Assembly (NCBI GenBank): GCA_023228645.1
Contig: JALOAT010000033.1
Coordinates: 1-44,363 of the forward strand
Direction: 5' to 3'
Length of the DNA: 44,363 nt
From: Gammaproteobacteria bacterium
Lineage (GTDB): Bacteria > Pseudomonadota > Gammaproteobacteria > Thiohalomonadales > Thiohalomonadaceae
The stretch's first letter is position 1; each line of letters starts with the position of its first letter. A model generated the notes under the pieces. That model was not told the origin of the DNA. It saw only the letters and a list, made by a program, of their open reading frames with translations, and ran no database searches. This document shows positions 7,484 to 15,205 of this stretch, one piece after another. The position numbers and the translations under genes are program-made.

Positions 7484-8179
7484 ATGCCAAGCGCACTCAT
7501 CACCGGAGGCAACCGCGGTCTCGGCCTCGCGTGGGTCCGCGAGCTGGCGGCGGAAGGCTGGCGCGTCTATGCCACCTGCCGCCATCCGGCGGAGGCCGAT
7601 GCCCTGCACGAATTGTCCCGCGGCCACGGGGATGTCACCGTCATGCGGCTGGACGTCACGTCCACGGACGACGCCTATGCCGTGCGCCGCGCCCTCGGCG
7701 ACACACCGCTCGACCTGCTCATCAACAACGCCGGCACTTACCTGGAGAAGGGCGAGGTGGCGCTCGGGCGCCTGCGCTTCGACGACTGGCTGCACACCTT
7801 CGCCGTGAACACCCTGGGCGCGGCCCGCATCACCGAGGCGCTGGTCGACAACGTGGCGCGCAGTGAGCGGCGCCAGGTGGTGTTCACCACCAGCCACATG
7901 GGCAGCATCGCCGACATCGGCTGGCCCGGCGACTACTACTACCGCAGCAGCAAGGCGGCCCTGAACGCCCTGGCGCGCGGCCTCGCGGAGGAACTGCGTC
8001 CGCGCGGCATCACCCTCTGCCTGCTCCACCCGGGCGCGGTGGCCACACGCATGGGCGGGCCCGAGAGCAGCCTAACGCCGGAAACAAGCGTACGTGCCAT
8101 GCACGGGCTCATCGACCGGCTCACACTGAAGGAATCGGGACGGTTCTTTCGTTTCAGCGGCGAGGTTCTGCCCTGGTAA
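7484..8179 (+). CDS. Short-chain dehydrogenase/reductase
   Basis: 231-residue classical SDR. The nucleotide-binding motif TGGNRGLG is at residues 7-14, NNAG at 81-84, and the catalytic YxxxK at Y153-K157 with Ser137 or Ser141 before it. The spacing is normal, so it should be an active NAD(P)-dependent oxidoreductase; the substrate cannot be told. It is the first of a run of plus-strand genes; 57 bases separate it from the Cfa-like methyltransferase, so co-transcription is possible. Confidence 0.9.
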   Translation: MPSALITGGNRGLGLAWVRELAAEGWRVYATCRHPAEADALHELSRGHGDVTVMRLDVTSTDDAYAVRRALGDTPLDLLINNAGTYLEKGEVALGRLRFDDWLHTFAVNTLGAARITEALVDNVARSERRQVVFTTSHMGSIADIGWPGDYYYRSSKAALNALARGLAEELRPRGITLCLLHPGAVATRMGGPESSLTPETSVRAMHGLIDRLTLKESGRFFRFSGEVLPW

Positions 8180-8236
8180 GTGGCAGCAGTGGCGGGCATC
8201 GCCTAGCCTTTTTCGGGCGGCCCGGGAGTGCCGGGC

Positions 8237-9523
8237 ATGACCATGCACGGAATTTGCACTATGCACGACCAACGAGACTCTGTTCCCACGGAAAACCTGG
8301 TTCCGGGCGAGGTGGCCGCGATGCGGCGCCCGGCGCGCATCCCTGCCAGCGGGCTGGAGCGGACGGCGCTCGGCCGTTTTCTGAACCTCATTGGTAAACC
8401 GGACCTGAGCGTGCGTCTGTGGGACGGCAGCGAGCTGCACAGCGGAAGACCGCCACGGGTCGAGGCCAGCATCGCCGATCGCACCGCGCTGTGGCGGCTC
8501 ATGCTCAATCCATCCCTTTGTTTCGGTGAGGAGTACAGCAGTGGCGGCATCGAGGTGGAGGGTGATCTCGCCGTCTTCATGCGCGCCATTCTGCGCGCCC
8601 GCCCGGCAGCGCTGGACAGCCGCTTCCCACTGGCGCGGCTGCTGCACCGGAGCATCAACGACCTGAGCGGGTCGCGCGAGAACATCCATCACCATTACGA
8701 CATCGGCAACAGCTTCTACGCGCTGTGGCTGGACAAGGAGATGGCCTACACCTGCGCTTACTACCCGGAACCGGGCGCCAGCCTGGAAAGCGCACAGTTC
8801 GCCAAATTCGATCTGGTGTGCCGCAAGCTCAACCTGCAGGCCAACGAAACCGTGGTGGAAGCGGGCTGCGGCTGGGGCGGACTGGCACGGCACATGGCAC
8901 GCCACTACGGCGTCAAGGTGAAGGCCTACAACATCTCCCGCGAGCAGATCGCCTACTGCCGCGAGCGCGCGCGCCGCGAAGGCCTGGACGACCGCATCGA
9001 ATACATCGAGGACGACTACCGCAACATCCGCGGTCAGTTCGATGCCTTCGTGTCCGTGGGCATGCTGGAGCACGTGGGCATGGAAAACCTGCCCGCGCTC
9101 GGACGGGTCATCGACAACTGCCTGCGTCCCCACGGCCGCGGCCTGATCCACACCATCGGCCAACATCGCGGCGAACCGCTCGGCGGCTGGATTGCCCGGC
9201 ACATCTTCCCGGGCGCCTATCCGCCGACCCTGGGCGAAATGCAGACCATCTTCGAACCGCGGTTCACGGTACTCGACGTGGAAAACCTGCGCGCCCACTA
9301 CGCCCAGACCTGCCTGCAATGGCTGGCGCGCTTCGACGAGCACGTGGACCAGGTGCGGGCCATGTTCGATGAGAACTTCGTGCGCGCCTGGCGCCTCTAC
9401 CTGGCCTCCTCCCACGCCAGTTTCGCGGAAGGCGAGCTGCAGTTGTTCCAGGTGGTGTTCAGTCGGCCGCGCGGGTATCAGCCGCCCTGGACGCGCGCCC
9501 ACCTGTATGGGGCGCGCGCATGA
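8237..9523 (+). CDS. Cyclopropane-fatty-acyl-phospholipid synthase family methyltransferase
   Basis: 428-residue SAM-dependent methyltransferase of the Cfa family, which adds a methylene from SAM to the double bond of unsaturated phospholipid acyl chains. Seen: ENIHHHYDIGNSFYALWLD, the conserved Cys in MAYTCAYY, the SAM site VVEAGCGWGGLARHMA, YNISREQ, SVGMLEHVGMEN, LIHTIGQH and AHYAQTCLQW. The Cys, Glu, His and Tyr that bind the bicarbonate ion in known Cfa enzymes all have counterparts. I prefer the ATG at 8237 (GGGAG eight bases before) over GTG 8228, ATG 8243 or ATG 8261. Its stop overlaps the ATG of the next gene (9520-9523), so a flavoprotein is translationally coupled to it. It could make cyclopropane chains or, with that partner, another modified lipid. 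Confidence 0.92.
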   Translation: MTMHGICTMHDQRDSVPTENLVPGEVAAMRRPARIPASGLERTALGRFLNLIGKPDLSVRLWDGSELHSGRPPRVEASIADRTALWRLMLNPSLCFGEEYSSGGIEVEGDLAVFMRAILRARPAALDSRFPLARLLHRSINDLSGSRENIHHHYDIGNSFYALWLDKEMAYTCAYYPEPGASLESAQFAKFDLVCRKLNLQANETVVEAGCGWGGLARHMARHYGVKVKAYNISREQIAYCRERARREGLDDRIEYIEDDYRNIRGQFDAFVSVGMLEHVGMENLPALGRVIDNCLRPHGRGLIHTIGQHRGEPLGGWIARHIFPGAYPPTLGEMQTIFEPRFTVLDVENLRAHYAQTCLQWLARFDEHVDQVRAMFDENFVRAWRLYLASSHASFAEGELQLFQVVFSRPRGYQPPWTRAHLYGARA

Positions 9524-10647
9524 TGCGCATCGTCGACGCGGTGATCATCGGCGGTGGCCCGGCCGGGGCCACCTGCGCGCGCGCACTGGTGGACGCCGGC
9601 CTGGACGTGCTGGTCCTCGATCGCAAGCCGTTTCCGCGCGACAAGGTGTGCGCCGGCTGGGTCACGCCGGAGGTGCTCGAGACACTGGAGATCGATCCGG
9701 CCGTCTATGGCGCGGAGCACGTGCTGCAACCCATCCGCGGCTTCCGCACCGGGCTCGTGGATGGGCCGGCCTTCGTACACCGTTATGACGGCGTGGTCAG
9801 TTACGGCCTGCGCCGCTGCGAATTCGATGATTTCCTGCTGCGACGCAGTGGCGCACGCCTAGCCCTCGGCGAAGGCCTGCAAAGTCTCGAACGTGTGCGC
9901 AAGGGCTGGCGCATCAACGGTGACATCCACACCCCCCTGCTCATTGGCGCAGGCGGGCATTACTGCCCCATCGCACGTCACCTCGGCGCGGACCTCGGCC
10001 GCAACGAGCAACCGGTAACGGCCCAGGAAGTGGAGTTCGCGCTCACCGCCGAGCAACAGGCGCGTTGCGCCGTGGCGGGCGAAACCCCCGAGCTGTACTT
10101 CACCCGCGATCTGAAGGGCTACGGCTGGTGCTTCCAGAAGGACGGCTGGCTGAACGTCGGCCTCGGCCGCGAGGCGGGTGGCCAGCTCGGCCGCGAGCTG
10201 TCGGCGTTCGTGACCTGGCTCAAGGCCGAAGGGCGCCTGCCCGACGACATCCCGTCACGTTTCCACGGGCATGCCTACCTGCTGCACCGGCGCCCAAGCC
10301 CGCGCCCGCGCTATGCCGATCGCGCCCTGCTCATCGGCGACGCGGCAGGGCTGGCCTATCCGCAGTCCGGGGAAGGCATCCGTCCGGCCGTTGAATCGGC
10401 GTTGCTCGCCGCGCAGACCCTCCTCGAAGCGGACGGCGACTACCGGGCCGTACGGCTGCGCAGCTATGACGAGCGCCTGCGGGCGCGGCTCGGCGGCGGG
10501 CGCCGTCTGGAGCTGCCGCTACCGGAACGCTGGCGCGCCGCGCTCGGCCGGCAGGTACTCGGCAATGCCACGCTCACGCGCCGCCTGGTCCTGGACCGCT
10601 GGTTCCTGCACCGTCACGTACCAGCCCTGCAGCCGGGTGCCGCCTGA
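9520..10647 (+). CDS. FAD-dependent oxidoreductase, geranylgeranyl-reductase-like
   Basis: 375-residue flavoprotein of the COG0644 (FixC/geranylgeranyl reductase) type. The N-terminal dinucleotide motif is VIIGGGPAGATCARAL (about residues 9-24), then FPRDKVCAGWVTPEVLETL (about 38-56) and the family's second FAD motif ALLIGDAAGLAYPQSGEGI (about 269-287) with a helix binding the ribityl chain. Relatives reduce isoprenoid or other lipid double bonds. It shares an ATGA overlap with the Cfa-like gene, strong evidence that the two act together, plausibly on the same acyl chain. The substrate is unknown. A plant-type chlorophyll role is unlikely because no pigment genes are nearby. Confidence 0.85.
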   Translation: MMRIVDAVIIGGGPAGATCARALVDAGLDVLVLDRKPFPRDKVCAGWVTPEVLETLEIDPAVYGAEHVLQPIRGFRTGLVDGPAFVHRYDGVVSYGLRRCEFDDFLLRRSGARLALGEGLQSLERVRKGWRINGDIHTPLLIGAGGHYCPIARHLGADLGRNEQPVTAQEVEFALTAEQQARCAVAGETPELYFTRDLKGYGWCFQKDGWLNVGLGREAGGQLGRELSAFVTWLKAEGRLPDDIPSRFHGHAYLLHRRPSPRPRYADRALLIGDAAGLAYPQSGEGIRPAVESALLAAQTLLEADGDYRAVRLRSYDERLRARLGGGRRLELPLPERWRAALGRQVLGNATLTRRLVLDRWFLHRHVPALQPGAA

Positions 10648-10752
10648 TTATCGGCGGCGCCGTGAACACGGTTGGCAAAAAGCGGTGATTCATCACTGGA
10701 ACTGGATGGGCGTCGGCGTTATTGTCTGGACTCCCAGCCAGTGGTCCGCCGT

Positions 10753-10956
10753 ATGTTCGACTCGCCCGAAAAAATCGCCCAGCGCTTGGCCGAGCTTCGC
10801 ACGGAGCACTGCGATCTGGACCGTGCCATCGCCGCGCTCAACAACGACCCCTGCGCCGACCAGCTTCAGGTACGCCGGCTGAAGAAACGCAAACTGCTGC
10901 TCAAGGACGCCATCACACGCCTGGAAAGCGAGCTGATACCCGACCTGGACGCCTGA
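10753..10956 (+). CDS. DUF465 (YdcH-like) small helical protein
   Basis: 67-residue protein with the DUF465 pattern: EHCDLDRAIAAL (about residues 18-29) and RRLKKRKLLLKDAITRLESE (about 41-60), two charged helices forming a hairpin. YdcH-type proteins are about 70 residues, so the ATG at 10753 fits; a TTG at 10672 would lengthen the product by 27 residues with no better ribosome site. Neither start has a clear Shine-Dalgarno. Function unknown; it follows the Cfa/flavoprotein pair by about 105 bases. Confidence 0.78.
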   Translation: MFDSPEKIAQRLAELRTEHCDLDRAIAALNNDPCADQLQVRRLKKRKLLLKDAITRLESELIPDLDA

Positions 10957-11061
10957 CCCGGCAGGCATTTCGTCTATTCTCTCAACAAAACTGCGGGCGC
11001 CCGCCCGGGTTTCCACTCGCCGCCGGTCGTGGATGACCGGCCCTGCATCTAGAGGGATCTT

Positions 11062-13497
11062 GTGCTCCAGTCCTCCCGTGGAGGCGACGCGGCAGCCCGG
11101 CAGGAGCCCGCCCTCAACACCCACACCGAACGCGGTTGGCTGCTCGCCTTCCTAATCGCCGTGTTGTCCGGATTCGCCACGTTGCTGGCCTGGAACCAGG
11201 CGCGCGACCAGATCACCGCACGCGCCCTCGACCGTTTCACCGGCAGCGCGGAGGAGATCGGCCAATGCCTGCGCTTTCGCATGCAGTCCTTCGAGCAGGT
11301 GGTGCGGGGCGCGCAGGGACTGTTCCGTGCCTCGGATCGGGTCGAGCACCGGGCGTGGCACGACTACGTGCGCAGCCAGCGGCTGGAGGACTACTTCGGC
11401 GGCGTGCTGTCGGTGGCCTTCGCGCCCTGGGTACCGCACGACAATTACGAGGCCTTCATGCGCGACGTGGCGCGGGACTTCGTGGGGGATTTCCGGCTCG
11501 ATCCGCCCGGCGAGCGCCCGTTCTATGCCCCGGTGTTCTACGTGGAACCGCAACACGAAGGCAGCCCGCCGCCTGGGTTCGACCTGCTGTCCGATCCGGT
11601 GCGCCGCACGACCTTGTTGCAAGCCCGCGAGAGCGGCGAGGTGACCCTGAGCGCACAGGTCGCCATGCCGCAACGCCGGCGTGTCACCGTAGCCCTCTAT
11701 GCCCCCGTGTACCGCGGCGAGGCATACTCCGTGGAGCAACGGAAAGAGCGCCTCCTCGGCTTCGTGCTCGCTCCGCTCGACATCGCCCACTTCATGAGTG
11801 ACGTGCTCCAGCGCGAATTCCCGAGCCTGCGCGTGCAGGTGTTCGACGGCGACGAAACGGGGCGGCGCCTCTACGACAGCCATCCGGACGCGGCAGGGCA
11901 CGCGCCGCTGTTTACGCGCATGGTCGACGTGCCCCTGGCCCGCCACGGCTGGACCCTGCGGGTCAGCTCCCTGCCCAGGTTCGAGGAAGGCATCGACCGC
12001 AGCGCCGAAGGACTGATCCTGGGTTCAGGCACCATCATCAGCACCCTGTTGTTCGCCATCACCCTGTCGCTCGCCACCACGCGCAAGCGGGCCATGAACC
12101 TGGCGCGCCGCTACACCCAGGAACTTGATGCCGAACGCCAGCGCCTGCGCGAAATCACCGCCACCATGGGCGAAGGTCTCTACGTACAGGATCAGCGCGA
12201 CCGCATCACCTTTGCCAACCCCGCGGCGGAACAGCTGCTCGGCTGGCGCCGGGACGAACTCATCGGCATGTCGAGTCGGCGCCTGGTGATCCGCAACGGC
12301 AACGGCATCGGTACCCACCGCCACGCCCTGGAGCGTGCCCGCGCCGTGGCCAAAGGCCTGCGCTTCGCCCCCGAGCGTACCGAGTTCCGGCGCAAGGACG
12401 GCCGCACGCTGCCGGTGTCCGTGGTGTCCACCCCCATTCTGCGCGACGGCAAGGCCGAGGGTTCCGTGGTGGCCTTCCAGGACCTGCGCGAACGTGTGGC
12501 TGTCGAGCAGGCCCTGCGCGCCACCGAGCAGTTCAAGGCCCTGTTCGAATACGCCAGCGAGGCCATGTTCCTGAGTGACGCCGCAGGCAATATCCTCGAC
12601 GTGAACCGCGTAGGCTGCGTGAACCTCGGCTACGCGCGCGAGGAACTGATCGGCCAGCACCCCGCCCTGTTCGTGCACTGGTCAACGCTGGCCGGGGCGG
12701 ATGAGGAACAGCGCTTCGAGAAGTTGATCGCGCAGCTGCGGAAAGGGGCGGTCGTCATGGCCGAGGGCGAGCTGGTCCGCAAGGACGGCACCCGCTATCC
12801 GGCCGAGGCCTCCTTCAGCGGCATCAACCATGGCGGGCAGTACCGCATCCTGGTGGCCGCCCGCGACATCTCCCAGCGCAAGGAGGCCGAGCGGCACGTG
12901 GCCGAGGCGCTCGCGGCGGTGGAGCGCTCACGGGCGGAGGTGGAGGACATCAACCGCCGCCTGGCCGAGTCCAATCGCGAACTGCAGCGCCTGTCGCGCC
13001 GCGACGGCCTGACCGGCATCGCCAACCGGCGCCACTTCGACGAATACCTGGAACTGGAATGGCGGCGTGCGGAACGCGACGGGCGCCCGCTATCGTTGCT
13101 CATCGCCGATGTGGATCACTTCAAGGCCTTCAACGACGTATACGGCCACCAGGCCGGCGACGAATGCCTGCGCCGCATCGCCCATACCATCGATGCTCAG
13201 CTGAGCCGCTCCATCGATGTGACCGCCCGTTATGGCGGCGAGGAATTCGCCGTCATCCTGCCCGAGACGCCGCTGGCCGGCGCCCTGAACATCGCCGAAC
13301 GCATGCGCGGTGCCGTGATGGGCCTGCGCATCCGCCACGAAGCCTCGCCGGTTTCCGACTTCGTCACCGTGAGCATCGGCGCCGCCAGCGTCATACCGCG
13401 CCGCGGCGAAACGCCCGAACGCCTCATCGGCGCCGCCGACCAGGCCCTTTACGACGCCAAACAGGGCGGCCGCAACCGCGTGTGCCCGGCGAGATAA
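11062..13497 (+). CDS. Membrane diguanylate cyclase: CHASE-PAS-PAS-GGDEF
   Basis: 811-residue sensor enzyme making cyclic di-GMP. Order: short cytoplasmic start, transmembrane helix (about residues 26-44), periplasmic CHASE domain (about 75-300; GFDLLSDPVRRTTLLQARES is its usual core), second helix (about 316-338), PAS (about 362-480), PAS (about 488-608), a coiled linker, and GGDEF (about 645-811). The active site is GGEEF (725-729), expected to be active, and the inhibitory site RSID (716-719) lies exactly five residues before it, so product feedback is likely. No EAL domain is present. The GTG start at 11062 has AGAGGG five bases before it. The periplasmic ligand is unknown. The gene ends 11 bases before a large inverted repeat. 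Confidence 0.92.
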   Translation: MLQSSRGGDAAARQEPALNTHTERGWLLAFLIAVLSGFATLLAWNQARDQITARALDRFTGSAEEIGQCLRFRMQSFEQVVRGAQGLFRASDRVEHRAWHDYVRSQRLEDYFGGVLSVAFAPWVPHDNYEAFMRDVARDFVGDFRLDPPGERPFYAPVFYVEPQHEGSPPPGFDLLSDPVRRTTLLQARESGEVTLSAQVAMPQRRRVTVALYAPVYRGEAYSVEQRKERLLGFVLAPLDIAHFMSDVLQREFPSLRVQVFDGDETGRRLYDSHPDAAGHAPLFTRMVDVPLARHGWTLRVSSLPRFEEGIDRSAEGLILGSGTIISTLLFAITLSLATTRKRAMNLARRYTQELDAERQRLREITATMGEGLYVQDQRDRITFANPAAEQLLGWRRDELIGMSSRRLVIRNGNGIGTHRHALERARAVAKGLRFAPERTEFRRKDGRTLPVSVVSTPILRDGKAEGSVVAFQDLRERVAVEQALRATEQFKALFEYASEAMFLSDAAGNILDVNRVGCVNLGYAREELIGQHPALFVHWSTLAGADEEQRFEKLIAQLRKGAVVMAEGELVRKDGTRYPAEASFSGINHGGQYRILVAARDISQRKEAERHVAEALAAVERSRAEVEDINRRLAESNRELQRLSRRDGLTGIANRRHFDEYLELEWRRAERDGRPLSLLIADVDHFKAFNDVYGHQAGDECLRRIAHTIDAQLSRSIDVTARYGGEEFAVILPETPLAGALNIAERMRGAVMGLRIRHEASPVSDFVTVSIGAASVIPRRGETPERLIGAADQALYDAKQGGRNRVCPAR

Positions 13498-13508
13498 CGA
13501 GAGGGTTC

Positions 13509-13679
13509 AACGCGGAGGACGCGGAGGCGCGGAGGACGCAGAGGAAAGACCTTTGTCCCGGCGCGCTAATCGCGCTTCGGAAAGGCGCCGTGCTGTCGGC
13601 TGGTGGTAAATCCGCCGGATAATTGCTTTGTCGCGCTTATGTCCCACAACTCTCCGCGTCCTCCGCGCCTCCGCGTTTT
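13509..13679. repeat. Long inverted repeat, family D (GAGGACGCG type)
   Basis: The left arm (13509-13544) consists of tandem words such as GCGGAGGAC and GCGGAGGCGC. The right arm (13650-13679) is its reverse complement over more than 20 bases. The arms enclose about 105 bases with no gene. The element separates the convergent diguanylate cyclase and first MFS genes and could end transcription both ways. The right arm lies inside the MFS reading frame and encodes its last residues. Confidence 0.85.
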
Positions 13680-15052
13680 GCGCCCTCTCCTGCGCTTACT
13701 CTGGCAATTTCACCGCCGCCCCCACGGGGGCGCAGGCAGCGGCGCAGGCCGGTGATGCGGAAGGCGAGGCCGCGCCAGGTGAGGGGGCGCACGGCGCGGG
13801 TCTCGGGGATGCGGGAGAGGAAACCAATTGCCACGGCGAGGCGCGCGGCGGCGGAGATGAGGAACAGCCAGACCAGCGCGCTGGTGGGTTCGAGCACGTG
13901 GCCGCCGACGGTAATCGCGTCGGGCAGGCGTGTGGACAACCCACCGCCCAGCAGTGCGCCCGCGAAGGTGCCGATGCCCACGCTCACGTTATGCGAGGCC
14001 AGGTAGGGCACGCGCTCGGCGGAGGGCACCAGGTCGTAGAGGATGTTGGTGGCGCTCAGGGTGAAGCCGCCCCAGAACACCCCGCTCACCACCTGCACCG
14101 CGAGCAGATACCAGAAGTCGCCGCTGAACAGCCACAGCGCCGGGATCGCCGGGATCAGGAACCCGCTGCACGCCAGCACCAGACGGTGACCGAAGGCATC
14201 ACCGATGCGCCCCCACATGCGCAGGGTGAGGAACTGCGCCAGCACCGAAGCGGCGGTATTGGCCATGAACTGCACGTAGGTGAAATCCAGGTCGCGCAGC
14301 ATGTACACGGTGAAAAACGGCCCGGAGATGGCCACCGAGAACTGCATGAGCGCGTAAAAACCCGTGTAGCGCAGTGCGGGTGTGCCCCACCAGGCGCGCA
14401 GCCAGTCGCGCGCTGGTTTTTCGCGCCGCGGCAGCGGCGGGTCCACCATGCAGGCCATGTGATAGGCCGACACCAGCCGCGCCACCGCGGCCACCGCAAA
14501 GAGGCTCACGAATCCGGCGATGGCGTACAGTGAATCGGTGAAGGATTGCAGGATGAAGCCGCCGCCGATCAAGGCCACCAGGCCGGTGATGCTCGCCAGG
14601 CGCGAGCGGTGCGAGAAATAGCGCCCGCGGCTGCGCTCCGGGACCAGGTCGCCCATCAGGCTGGTCCATTGCGGTGTGACCAGATTGCCCGCGGCATAGA
14701 ACAGGATCAGGCTGAGCAGGATGATGAGCAGCGCCCGGTCCGGATACAGGATCGGCAGCAGCGTGAGCGGCAACCAGGAAAACACCTGCACGCCCGCACC
14801 CAGCATGATGACATGGCGACGGTTGCCGAGTTGGCGGCCGATGGTCACGGACAGCAACTGGAAAAACGAGCCGATGAGCGGCGGCAGCGACGAGAGCACG
14901 CCCACTTCGGCGACCGTCGCCTTGAAATGCAGGGCGAACGCCGAAAAATAGCTCTCGCCCCCGCCCGTCATCACCGAAAAGGCGACGCCGTCGCGCAGCG
15001 AATGCTTCAGGGAGCGGTCGTGTTGCGGATTGCTGGAGTAACGCCTTGCCAT
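13637..15052 (-). CDS. Major facilitator superfamily transporter (paralogue 1)
   Basis: About 471-residue integral membrane protein with roughly twelve hydrophobic segments. Between TM2 and TM3 is RQLGNRRHVIMLG, a variant of the MFS GxLaDrxGrR loop, and GDLVPERSRGRYFS lies in the first half. It is plainly homologous to the next gene (shared features: GESYF.AFA.H.KAT, SSLPPL.GS, FYAAGNL..PQW.SLMGDL, FFTVYMLRDL). The start is set at MARRYSSNPQ (ATG 15052) because the paralogue begins MARRFARDPQ. The last residues (AKRGGAEDAESCGT) are encoded by the inverted-repeat arm, so the natural C-terminus was probably replaced or extended by repeat insertion. Substrate unknown. Confidence 0.87.
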   Translation of the reverse strand: MARRYSSNPQHDRSLKHSLRDGVAFSVMTGGGESYFSAFALHFKATVAEVGVLSSLPPLIGSFFQLLSVTIGRQLGNRRHVIMLGAGVQVFSWLPLTLLPILYPDRALLIILLSLILFYAAGNLVTPQWTSLMGDLVPERSRGRYFSHRSRLASITGLVALIGGGFILQSFTDSLYAIAGFVSLFAVAAVARLVSAYHMACMVDPPLPRREKPARDWLRAWWGTPALRYTGFYALMQFSVAISGPFFTVYMLRDLDFTYVQFMANTAASVLAQFLTLRMWGRIGDAFGHRLVLACSGFLIPAIPALWLFSGDFWYLLAVQVVSGVFWGGFTLSATNILYDLVPSAERVPYLASHNVSVGIGTFAGALLGGGLSTRLPDAITVGGHVLEPTSALVWLFLISAAARLAVAIGFLSRIPETRAVRPLTWRGLAFRITGLRRCLRPRGGGGEIARVSAGEGAKRGGAEDAESCGT

Positions 15053-15205
15053 GGGCCGTGGGTGCATTGTTTGCGGCATGCCTGCGGACATGCGGAGGCC
15101 CCAACCCTACGCATTTGCGAGTAGCACCGATGCGCAGAAGGTCACGTCGTGGGCGAAGTCGAGGATTCCATGGGCCGGAATGCGGAACGGCTCGTGCAAG
15201 GAGTG

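Noticed and set aside
13509..13679. Insertion sequence with terminal inverted repeats
   Set aside because: The arms are facing, but the inside is about 105 bases with no transposase frame, and no target-site duplication is apparent.
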